A stretch of 64,000 nucleotides of DNA from SIG440 sp045586925 (GTDB lineage Bacteria; Bacillota; Clostridia; Monoglobales; Monoglobaceae), in the NCBI GenBank assembly GCA_045586925.1, contig JAZNBG010000036.1, forward strand, positions 1-64,000. The letters run 5' to 3'. Positions 10,049 to 18,618 of the stretch are shown in pieces. Position numbers and translations under genes: made by a program. Position 1 is the stretch's first letter; the number at the start of each line of letters is the position of its first letter. Below the pieces are notes generated by a model. That model did not search any database. It was not told the origin of the DNA and was given only the letters and a program-made list of their open reading frames with translations.

Positions 10049-13000
10049 ATGAAAAAAAGCATTTTAGTTATGAAACGAATTATGTCTGTCGTACTTCTTT
10101 TAGCTATGATGGTAACAACCTTGCCGCAAATCGGTGCATTTGCGGCAGACGACAACTTCAAGGAAATTAGCAAATCGGGCTGGAAAAAGCTTGTAACAAA
10201 GGAATGGACTCCCGATAACGGAACAGGCGAAAAGCTCTTTGACGGAAACACGGGATTACCTACGTGGCAGGCAAACGGCGGCAATGTGGGCGAATACTGC
10301 GGTGCGATGCTTCCCGGACCACAGAAGGTTAACAGAGTGGTTTATGTTGGTACGCCAAGATATACACCGCCGAAGCTTGGTTTGTATGTTACAAAGGACG
10401 GAGCGGAGTGGATTCGGGTTGCTTCTTTGGTGGTAGGTGATACGTCAACTGATATTAAGGAGTTCATAGTTGATTTTGCTACAACTACCATAACGGGCTT
10501 CCAGTTCCGTGCTGAAGAATACATCGACTGGTGGTCTGCTGCGGAGCTGACTCTTTTCTATAATCCGTACATTGAAGAAGAAGTCAATTACGAAGACATA
10601 AAGGGTCACAAATATGAGGATGAAATCAATCTGGTTTCGGTTCTCGGTCTTGTAAACGGAAAATCAGCCGATGAATTTGGTGTTGATGATTACTGCACCA
10701 GACTGGAATTTGCGGAATGGATGCTCAAATATGTAGATATTCCTGTTGCTAATTACAACGGCGAGGCGGTTTATCTTGATGTTTCGCCTGAACATTGGGC
10801 GTATGATATGGTTTATACCTGCCTTTCAGCAGGAATTATCCGTGCGGCAGGAGCAAACAGCAAATTCAGACCGGATGATGAAATTACCTATGCGGAGGCT
10901 GTTTCAATGCTGACTGCGGTGTTGGGCTATTCTGCCATTGCGGATTCAGAGGGCGGATACCCGACAGGCTATTTTCTTGTATCAACAAGGAATGGGCTTA
11001 TCAAAGGTATGTCTGCAGGCAGAGATGATAAGCTGACAAAAGGTGAACTGGCACATCTCATATTCAATTCCTTGGATGTTGAACCCATGAGAATTACAAA
11101 TATTGGTTCAGACGGCTATGAAATCGGCAAGGATACTGCAACAATGCTTGAGCGGTTTGATGTGAAAAAGAGCAAGGGTATTGTTCAGGCAAATGATATG
11201 ACCATGCTGAACAATGCTAACGGCGTCAGCACAGGCTTTGTTATGATTAATGGGGAGATGTTCAAGGCAGGCGGCTCGGGAGCAGAAAAATTCCTCGGAT
11301 ATACGGTGGATTTCTGGTACAGTGATGAAGATGGAATTGACAGAATTATGTTTATAAAGGCTTCAGAGTCAATGGACGAGCCTGTCAGAATTGATTCCGA
11401 AAATATCGGAAGCGGTACTACGCTTTCAAAAATTGTTTATTATGATGCTGAAACTCAGAAAAAAAAGACTATTAATCTTTCACCCAGATGTAACTATATC
11501 TTCAACGGAGTTGCAAATCCCTACACAAATGAAGAAGATATTAAGCCTGAAAACGGTTCTCTTGAAATTTTGGACAGTGATTGTGACGGTGTGGCGGATG
11601 TTGTTAAGATAGAAAGCTATATCAGCTATTTGGTTATGTCTGCAAGCTCACTTGACAGAACCATACATGAAAAGCATACCGGAAACATTATTTCGCTTAA
11701 GAATCTGTCTGATGACAGAGTAAATGTTATTGATGTGGCTACAGGGCAGAGTGTGAAGCTTTCGGAAATCAGCAGCGGAAATGTTATTTCTGTTGCACCT
11801 GACAGAATGACCACGGTTAACGGCAAGAGAGTGGTTGACAATGAAAATATGTCATACATAACAATTTATATTTCTCGTGCTGAAGAAACGGGTAAAATTG
11901 AAAAGATGATGAACAGGAATGCACAGACGTATTATGTGGTAAATGGTAAGGAATTTACCTTGGCAAATTGTATTGAAGAGAAGGAAAACATGCTGATTCT
12001 TGGTCAAAGCTATAATTTCAAGCTGGATTTTATGGGTAACATTACTGATTTTACTCAGGAAATCAGCGGTAATCAGTATGGTATTCTGATGGGTGTAAGC
12101 CCCGGTGAAATCTTCAGCAATGAACTGACTCTGAGAATTTTCACACAGGCAGGCGGAGTGTCCTTGTATACAATTAAAAAGAACGCACGTTTGGGCGATA
12201 AGCGGGAAAATGCTGACACTATTTATAATGCATTAGCAAGCTTTATGGCGTCCTGTACAACTGTTCCGAGTCTTGTTCTTTATCATGCAAATGTGAATAA
12301 TGTTATTGACTTTATAAGTCTTGCGAACAATACGGCTGATGTGCTAACAGATGAAGCAAGGGAGGGTCACGAGGTTCAGCTGGCATATTCGGGTGTTTAC
12401 AAATTTGCAAACGGCTGCTTTGGTAATGTTTTCTATACGGATTCATCCACAATAGGCTTTTCAATTGGTGCTGATTCAATCGGAAATCTGAAGCTGAACG
12501 ATGAAACTGCTTTGAAAAAACGTAATGCAGCCAGCGGTTTTGGCTGGAATACCGGATTTCAGGTATGGGCATATAATTTAAGTGATACTTATGTACCTGA
12601 TGTTTTGTGCGTTATGGAAGCAAGCGGAGGTTCTTATGATACAACCGGAGCTATGAGTGTTTTCAAGGAATTGTATGAGATTTATGACAGTGCAACAGAG
12701 ACAGCGCGAAAGGTTGTAAGCGTTTATCGCAAGGGTCAATTGGTAGAATACAAGGTTAATGAGCACAGTACCTTTGACTTCACAGACCTTAACGTGGGTG
12801 ACGTGGGCTTTTCGATGACCAATATTGACGGCGAGATTATCAGCTTTGACAGGCGCTTCAGCGGAAACAGAAACTGGGATAATGCCGCTGCCGAAAATGT
12901 GGGGGCTGATACGGTTGAAACTTCGGTGAGATATGCTGCGGGTAAGGTTCTGAAAAAGATTGGCAACTTTATTGTTGTTGATGTAAGCAAGACAACTGCG

Positions 13001-13171
13001 GACGGTGTTTATGACGGCTCGAAAACAGCTATATTCAGCGGTATCGGAAACGTATGCATCAAAGAGGATGATGAGATTTGGGTATCAGGTGCATCTGAAA
13101 TCTCTGTCGGTGACAAGATATTTATCAGAAACTGCTATGCACAGCCTTTTGATGTGGTTATTTATAAGTAA
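10049..13171 (+). CDS. Large S-layer homology protein of unknown C-terminal function
   Basis: The 1040-residue protein starts at ATG 10049 behind a GAAAGGGGAT ribosome binding site. It has a signal peptide ending near 'GAFAADD'. A single discoidin-like domain (about residues 45-180; 'GEKLFDGNTG') is followed by three SLH-type repeats, about 183-230, 243-297 and 305-345; the clearest is 'YLDVSPEHWAYDMVYTC'. The remaining 690 residues are beta-rich and not recognised. SLH domains sit near the N-terminus here and at the C-terminus in the upstream neighbour. The two genes are 15 bases apart and likely co-transcribed. This could be a structural S-layer-associated protein; I do not assign an enzymatic role. 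Confidence 0.8.
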   Translation: MKKSILVMKRIMSVVLLLAMMVTTLPQIGAFAADDNFKEISKSGWKKLVTKEWTPDNGTGEKLFDGNTGLPTWQANGGNVGEYCGAMLPGPQKVNRVVYVGTPRYTPPKLGLYVTKDGAEWIRVASLVVGDTSTDIKEFIVDFATTTITGFQFRAEEYIDWWSAAELTLFYNPYIEEEVNYEDIKGHKYEDEINLVSVLGLVNGKSADEFGVDDYCTRLEFAEWMLKYVDIPVANYNGEAVYLDVSPEHWAYDMVYTCLSAGIIRAAGANSKFRPDDEITYAEAVSMLTAVLGYSAIADSEGGYPTGYFLVSTRNGLIKGMSAGRDDKLTKGELAHLIFNSLDVEPMRITNIGSDGYEIGKDTATMLERFDVKKSKGIVQANDMTMLNNANGVSTGFVMINGEMFKAGGSGAEKFLGYTVDFWYSDEDGIDRIMFIKASESMDEPVRIDSENIGSGTTLSKIVYYDAETQKKKTINLSPRCNYIFNGVANPYTNEEDIKPENGSLEILDSDCDGVADVVKIESYISYLVMSASSLDRTIHEKHTGNIISLKNLSDDRVNVIDVATGQSVKLSEISSGNVISVAPDRMTTVNGKRVVDNENMSYITIYISRAEETGKIEKMMNRNAQTYYVVNGKEFTLANCIEEKENMLILGQSYNFKLDFMGNITDFTQEISGNQYGILMGVSPGEIFSNELTLRIFTQAGGVSLYTIKKNARLGDKRENADTIYNALASFMASCTTVPSLVLYHANVNNVIDFISLANNTADVLTDEAREGHEVQLAYSGVYKFANGCFGNVFYTDSSTIGFSIGADSIGNLKLNDETALKKRNAASGFGWNTGFQVWAYNLSDTYVPDVLCVMEASGGSYDTTGAMSVFKELYEIYDSATETARKVVSVYRKGQLVEYKVNEHSTFDFTDLNVGDVGFSMTNIDGEIISFDRRFSGNRNWDNAAAENVGADTVETSVRYAAGKVLKKIGNFIVVDVSKTTADGVYDGSKTAIFSGIGNVCIKEDDEIWVSGASEISVGDKIFIRNCYAQPFDVVIYK

Positions 13172-13186
13172 AAAGGAGAATAAAAA

Positions 13187-16100
13187 GTGTTTAAAATATA
13201 TGATTTTTTTTCAAATTGTGATGAAAATAAGCAACCGTATTCTTTCTCGGTGGAAAGACATACACCGACAGAGAATCTGCATGCGTGGGTGAAGAATGAA
13301 CGGTTTTATATGAGTTCAATCGGAAACAGGTATATTTTGAACGCGCCGCCTTTTGAAACAGGATGCTTTGAAATGAATTTTAGGCTGACATTCCTTGAGG
13401 AAATCAATCCTTCGTTTGTTGTAATTTTTCAGTATGATGAAAAGCTGCGCAAGGGAGTGGGGCTTCAGTTTACATATGATTTGAGCGGAAGCTTTGAGGT
13501 TTCGGTTGTTTCTGTTGAAAAAGGTGCTTTTAATGTTATTTGTCAAGGAGAGCAACAAAAGGTTGCTCTCCTTGACGAAGACAATAGTTATCTTCTGCAT
13601 ATTGACATTGATGAAAAGATGGTATCGGGAAGTGTAGCGGGAGCAGAATTTAAGTTTGATTTGAAAGCACATTGCGGCAAGCTTGCACTTGAGAGACATA
13701 ATTTTGTCGGGGAGCTTGTGATTGATGATGTGAGCTTTTTAAGTAATAATGAATTTGTGTCTGAAAATGTTTTGCCTGATACAACAGTTGAAATTCCGTG
13801 TGTAAACGGCGGAGATATTCCCTATACAATCAGTTGGAGAATGGAAAGAGTACAAGGCGACTGTTATCTTGAGGCACGTCTGGCCGGCGGAACAAAAACC
13901 AGAAAACTTAACCGTGAGGGAAGACCGGGACAATATGTTGCGGAATGTGACTTGATGACAAATCCTTATATTGGTGTAAGACTGAATAACGGCAAAAGAT
14001 ATAAGTTTTATATTTTTAACGGAAAGAAAGGTTTTGTTGACCCTAATATATACTGGGATTGTCTTAAAGGTTACTATAATGATGTTTCTATTCCGGCGAA
14101 GGGTTTGTATAAGATAAGCTGGGAGGATGCCGAAAATATTTCGGAAATCGTTTTTGGCTATGATGAATTAAAATGCAGCGGTTATGGCGGCCAAACAGGA
14201 GGCTGTGAATTCAGATTCACTATTGATGGACATATTATTGATTATGGAGAACCCGTCGATGGAAGAGATATTTATACGGTTCTTTCGAATGAAAACAAAT
14301 TGGCGATGTCGCTTATTCCGGAAAACTGTTATGACAGAAAGACTGTGATTGAACATCTGAAATATAATCATTATTTTGATGTATCAGAGACACCTGAATT
14401 TATATTAGAAATGAAAACCATAAGGAATCCGGAATATTTCAGCTTTACGGCAGAGGTTACAGATGTTTTTGAAGATGAACTTCTGGAAAAATTAACGTGC
14501 GAGGAAGAAACTCAAGAGGGTGAATTCGGATATAATCTTATAAAAGTAAGTGTTAAGTCTCCTGCCTTTGCGGTTGGACTGTATAAAATAAGATTCTCGG
14601 TTTATTTTGGTGATAAGCTTTATAAACGTGTGATAAAAACTTTTGAAGTATTCAACAAGGATACAAATGAGAACCCTGCTTTGGCTAGTGGGTTGCCATA
14701 TGTGTTTTCTATGCCCAATGAACAAAAATGGTTGATGCGGAACAGCTTTGATATGTGGAGTCCTGTAAAATCCTGTGAAACGGAGCATTATATAGCGTGT
14801 ATAACCGATACACCGTTTGAAGCACAGACGAGGCGCTCGTGGGAAATTGCAAAAATTTTTAGACGTGAATGGTTTGCGTGGATTGCATCAAGAACCCTGC
14901 CTGAGGGCTGGAAACTTGAGGATTATGTTGAATCGTTTAAAAATGCAGATTATATTTTTACGGGGTTTAATGAAACGGAAACTGATTTGTCGGAGGGCTG
15001 TCTTTATCCTTTGCGTTTAGATAAACATTCATATGGTAATTTTAAAGTGAGGTATAAGGACAGAATAAAAGTGCTTGAGGCGTTTATGGAGGAAAATCCC
15101 GGAATTGCAGAGGAAATCGGATACACCGCAGGATGCGGCGATTTTACTTTTGAGCATTATGTGGCTTTATGCAAGGAACACCTTAATGAATGGTGCGAGT
15201 ATCAAAACAAAAGTGCATTGGAATTAGTGAAAAACCAGAATGAAGAGTTGCGGAAGATTAATCCGAATTTCAGAAGGTCGATATACGGTCCGCTTGCGCT
15301 GTACTATGCACCCACACTTTCTTATCATACTGTGAAAAACAATATGATGACAGTAGAGCATTTGGCGGATACGGTCTATACAGGCTTTGCAATACTGGAG
15401 GATTATCCCTATTCTTGCTCCTATCAGACATACAGAGGTGCATTCTTTATGATGACGTTGCTTCTGCATTGCCCGGAGCTTGTGGTATATCCTGAACAGT
15501 ACAAGGAATGTGGAGGCGGCTGTATTGACGGAGCGGTTAAGTTTGCTCATGCTCCCATGGGCGAATTTGATATGGAAGCATATTACAATACAACGTTGAC
15601 GTATGAATATGTATTTAACACTCCGTACAGATTGTCCGAAGGCTTCAGATATTGGGAAACATACGGATTCCACAGACCTGATTTCACTGATGAAGCTATG
15701 ACAAGATTGGTGCTGGACTGGAAGGCGGTTGTTAAAAATAAACCGTTAAAGCCCCTGCGGACAATGGCGTTTCTTTCGGAATTTGATGATGCGGAAAACT
15801 CGTTTGAGATTCGATGCAACAATAATAACAGCTTTAAGACATATATAAACAACAGAAGTGAGATGGGCGAAGCCATACTCTTTGAGTGCAGCCGTATGTG
15901 CGGTGTGCCCAACGGCTTTGCGGTGGGCTTTGATGCTCTTGGAGAAATGAAGGCTGATGAATGTGATGTGTTGGTTATTCCGAGTATGAGAAATGCATCC
16001 GCGGAGACCAAAGCAGAAATCAGACGTCTGTATGATGAAGGCGTAAATCTCATTGCCGTATCGGATGTTGAGGGCTTGGAGGATATATTTGGTGTAGCCT

Positions 16101-16654
16101 TGAGCAGGAGAAACAAAAGGATTAATTGTGTTATTTATGAAGAAAACAGCGAATTTATCCGTGAAGGAAATGCAGAGCTTTTATATGAGCCGACAGCAGC
16201 TTCAACTGTGTGTATGACATCGGATGAGAATGATTCGTTGATTATATGCACAGACCGTACTGCGGTGATAAATGCCGAGATCATTGCAATGGGTGCGGAT
16301 GATGCAACTCAGGTTGGCGGTTCAAACACGCATTTTATAGTGGGCGAATTGGTGAGAAAAGCTTTGTCTGACGTGATTTTAAAGCTGTCACAGCCTGTTG
16401 TGATGGGTAAGAATGTAAGTGTTACTGCTTTTGAAACTGTTGACAACCGCATGATGCTTCTTGCAATTGATTATGCAGCATTCGATAACAGAGAGTTGAA
16501 GGGAAAAACGGTTTCTGTTGAAATCAATCTGAATAATATCAAGGATGTTGTATCGGATGCGGAGTTTTTTGCCGGACGAAAAGATGGATGTGTCAAAGAA
16601 ATTATGTTTGATGTAAAACCGCATGAGGCGAAATTGTTTGAATTGATACTATAA
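13187..16654 (+). CDS. Large cytosolic glycoside-hydrolase-like protein, family uncertain
   Basis: The start is GTG 13187 with AAGGAG just upstream; 1155 residues and no signal peptide. The first 500 residues look like beta-sandwich domains. About residues 500-900 resemble a TIM-barrel glycosidase, with conserved-looking 'GWKLEDYVESF', 'YGPLALYYAPTLSYHT' and 'YWETYGFHRPDF'. About 900-1060 look like the class-I-glutaminase-like trimerisation domain of GH42 enzymes ('CDVLVIPSMRNASAETKAE'), and a small beta domain ends the protein. The GH42-like reading is inference from this layout; catalytic glutamates are not assigned. It follows the SLH genes by 15 bases and precedes a Gfo/Idh/MocA oxidoreductase by 18 bases, so it belongs to a sugar-processing operon. 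A perfect 15-bp hairpin lies inside the coding region at 13542-13576. Confidence 0.6.
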   Translation: MFKIYDFFSNCDENKQPYSFSVERHTPTENLHAWVKNERFYMSSIGNRYILNAPPFETGCFEMNFRLTFLEEINPSFVVIFQYDEKLRKGVGLQFTYDLSGSFEVSVVSVEKGAFNVICQGEQQKVALLDEDNSYLLHIDIDEKMVSGSVAGAEFKFDLKAHCGKLALERHNFVGELVIDDVSFLSNNEFVSENVLPDTTVEIPCVNGGDIPYTISWRMERVQGDCYLEARLAGGTKTRKLNREGRPGQYVAECDLMTNPYIGVRLNNGKRYKFYIFNGKKGFVDPNIYWDCLKGYYNDVSIPAKGLYKISWEDAENISEIVFGYDELKCSGYGGQTGGCEFRFTIDGHIIDYGEPVDGRDIYTVLSNENKLAMSLIPENCYDRKTVIEHLKYNHYFDVSETPEFILEMKTIRNPEYFSFTAEVTDVFEDELLEKLTCEEETQEGEFGYNLIKVSVKSPAFAVGLYKIRFSVYFGDKLYKRVIKTFEVFNKDTNENPALASGLPYVFSMPNEQKWLMRNSFDMWSPVKSCETEHYIACITDTPFEAQTRRSWEIAKIFRREWFAWIASRTLPEGWKLEDYVESFKNADYIFTGFNETETDLSEGCLYPLRLDKHSYGNFKVRYKDRIKVLEAFMEENPGIAEEIGYTAGCGDFTFEHYVALCKEHLNEWCEYQNKSALELVKNQNEELRKINPNFRRSIYGPLALYYAPTLSYHTVKNNMMTVEHLADTVYTGFAILEDYPYSCSYQTYRGAFFMMTLLLHCPELVVYPEQYKECGGGCIDGAVKFAHAPMGEFDMEAYYNTTLTYEYVFNTPYRLSEGFRYWETYGFHRPDFTDEAMTRLVLDWKAVVKNKPLKPLRTMAFLSEFDDAENSFEIRCNNNNSFKTYINNRSEMGEAILFECSRMCGVPNGFAVGFDALGEMKADECDVLVIPSMRNASAETKAEIRRLYDEGVNLIAVSDVEGLEDIFGVALSRRNKRINCVIYEENSEFIREGNAELLYEPTAASTVCMTSDENDSLIICTDRTAVINAEIIAMGADDATQVGGSNTHFIVGELVRKALSDVILKLSQPVVMGKNVSVTAFETVDNRMMLLAIDYAAFDNRELKGKTVSVEINLNNIKDVVSDAEFFAGRKDGCVKEIMFDVKPHEAKLFELIL
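13542..13576. repeat. Perfect 15-bp inverted repeat inside a coding region
   Basis: Positions 13542-13556 and 13562-13576 are exact reverse complements around a 5-nt loop (AAAAG). The left arm contains an AGGAGAG purine tract. The codons read about Q-G-E-Q-Q-K-V-A-L-L-D. A stem this long and GC-balanced is unexpected by chance in a gene. Confidence 0.8.
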
Positions 16655-16672
16655 AGAAAAAGGAGACTAAGA

Positions 16673-17893
16673 ATGATAAATGTAGCAATAATAGGGTGCG
16701 GAGCAAGAGGACAATGTTATGCACAATATATGAAGAAAAATGAGGCGGAAATGAAAATAGTGGCAATTGCAGAGCCAAAGCCTTTTTTGCGTGAAAAAAT
16801 GATAAAGGAATATAATGTTCCGGCTGAAAATGTTTTTTCAGATTATGAAGAACTTTTGAGCAAAGGTGTTATTGCAGATGCATTGTTTGTATGTACTCAG
16901 GATAATGAACATGTAAAGCCTGTGGTTGACGCAATCGAAACAGGCTACAAATTTATTATGGTTGAAAAGCCTGTTGATAAAAGTGATGAACAAAACGAAT
17001 TGCTTGTAAAAAAAGCAAATGAACATGGTGCGGTTGTTCAAGTTTGTCACAGCTTGAGATATACTAAGTTTTACAGAAAACTGAAGGAAATTCTTGATGG
17101 TGGTGTAATAGGTGATATTGTACATATAGACCATTTGGAAGCCGTGGATCACTTCCACTATGCACACAGTTTTGTAAGAGGAGACTGGAATAATTCGGAC
17201 AGAAGCAGTCATATGATTCTTGCAAAATGTTGCCACGATACGGATTTACTTGTATATCTTACCGGTAAAAAATGTAAAAAGGTTTCATCTTTTGGTTCTT
17301 TAAAACACTTTAAAAAGGAGAATGCTCCTGAAGGCAGTACAGAAAGATGTATTGACGGATGTCCGTTAAATCATAAGTGTCCATATAGTGCAATGCAGTA
17401 TTTTGGAAAGTACAGAAACCACTTATTCAGAGAATATGCTGTTGAAAAAGAGGGATTTGAAACAATTCAAGAGGCTATGAAGCAGGGCAGATACGGAAGA
17501 TGCGTATATCGTTGTGACAATAATGTTGTTGACCATCAGGTTGCAAGCTTCCTGTTTGAGGATGACGTAACAGCAAGTCTTACAATGTGTGCGTTTACAG
17601 ATATTGGAAGAATAACAAGAATATACGGAACGATGGGCGAGATTTATGCACAGTTTGATAAAGATAAGATAGAAGTGTGTGAATTTACAACAGGTGATAC
17701 GGTTACATATGAAGTATCACATGATGATTCATTGCACGGTGGAGCAGATATTAACCTTGTTCGTGATTTTCTTCAGGTTGTTCGTGGTGAAAAACAGCCT
17801 GCCACATCAATAGACATTTCACTTGAAAGTCACAAAATGTGTAATGCTGCTGAAGCATCAAGACTAAATAACGGAATGTCTCTGGAAATTTAG
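16673..17893 (+). CDS. Gfo/Idh/MocA-family NAD(P)-dependent oxidoreductase
   Basis: The 406-residue protein starts at ATG 16673 behind AAAAAGGAGACTAAG. The N-terminal Rossmann fold shows the dinucleotide-binding 'IIGCGARG' and the family signature 'VEKPVDKS' at about residue 100. The C-terminal half forms the substrate domain. A cysteine-rich insertion (about 225-300: 'CIDGCPLNHKCPYSA', then 'CVYRCDNNVVDHQ') is notable and could bind metal. Family members oxidise or reduce sugars, inositols and glycosides, sometimes by redox-assisted glycoside cleavage. With a glycosidase-like gene 18 bases upstream, a role in sugar conversion is likely; the substrate is unknown. It is the last gene of the first operon. 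Confidence 0.85.
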   Translation: MINVAIIGCGARGQCYAQYMKKNEAEMKIVAIAEPKPFLREKMIKEYNVPAENVFSDYEELLSKGVIADALFVCTQDNEHVKPVVDAIETGYKFIMVEKPVDKSDEQNELLVKKANEHGAVVQVCHSLRYTKFYRKLKEILDGGVIGDIVHIDHLEAVDHFHYAHSFVRGDWNNSDRSSHMILAKCCHDTDLLVYLTGKKCKKVSSFGSLKHFKKENAPEGSTERCIDGCPLNHKCPYSAMQYFGKYRNHLFREYAVEKEGFETIQEAMKQGRYGRCVYRCDNNVVDHQVASFLFEDDVTASLTMCAFTDIGRITRIYGTMGEIYAQFDKDKIEVCEFTTGDTVTYEVSHDDSLHGGADINLVRDFLQVVRGEKQPATSIDISLESHKMCNAAEASRLNNGMSLEI

Positions 17894-18618
17894 GAGATGT
17901 TGTAATATTGTTGTAATATAAATTGCAAAAAAACGGCGATGGTGTAGCAAAATGCACCGACCACATAGCCTGACAGAAGTTATCCGCATCTGATTTCCGC
18001 CCAAACTGTGTCAAAATGTGCCTTCAGCCAACAAGAATTAGCTCCGCTTTTTCCTTGTTTGAACAAAAATCAGCTCTCTTAAAATTCTGCGACCTGAAAA
18101 GACCGGAATTTTGAGGAGATTTTGGTTTGGAGAACGCAGGTGGGCTGACGCAACGAGAATTTAATTGTAGGGTAGAGGCTGGAGCGTTAAGTCAACATAT
18201 CAGTAATATGTTGATAGCGTAAGTTTGTAAAATGCGGGAGCATTTTGCTGTTAAAGGAAAATCCGTAAGGATTTTTACAGCAGAATTACCGTTTCAAAGA
18301 TAGGTTGAGCGGTTGGAGTAAGCCACAACCCTACAGAAGCGATGCAAATACACGAAATTCACGCCTTTTCAGGCGGGTTTGTATAAAGGCTCAATACAGC
18401 CATTTTCAGAGAAAGCATAGGCTAAAATGAGACTAAAATCAAGGCAGAAATTCGTTACACAACGAATTTCTGTTATAAATGCTTTGCGATTGTCAAGCAA
18501 CTTCACCTCTCGCAGTACCTCGTACAGCGTCGGGATTCAGTTTGTCTAATCTGCACTATTTTACGTCCAGCCCAACGGAGCTGCCGCATTTTGCGACAGC
18601 TCCGTTCTTATTTCTTTG
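17894..18618. other. 725-bp gene-free, hairpin-rich stretch between convergent genes
   Basis: No convincing gene is seen. The stretch holds several perfect short stem-loops: 18192-18200/18206-18214 (9 bp), 18229-18235/18240-18246 (7 bp), 18258-18264/18269-18275 (7 bp, inside an outer GCTGT/ACAGC pair) and 18445-18456/18461-18472 (12 bp, ACAC loop). A terminator-like hairpin lies at 18574-18606. The base composition is higher in GC than usual for this window's intergenic DNA. It may be the relic of a mobile element or a structured RNA; I cannot tell which. Confidence 0.5.
18574..18617 (+). terminator. Rho-independent terminator-like hairpin
   Basis: The arms 18574-18583 and 18597-18606 (AACGGAGCTG / CAGCTCCGTT) are perfect. 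An inner CGCA/TGCG pair continues the stem after one mismatch. A T-rich run (CTTATTTCTTTG) follows on the plus strand. It lies between convergent genes, ending rightward transcription 680 bases after the oxidoreductase gene and just before the stop of the leftward kinase gene. Confidence 0.6.
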
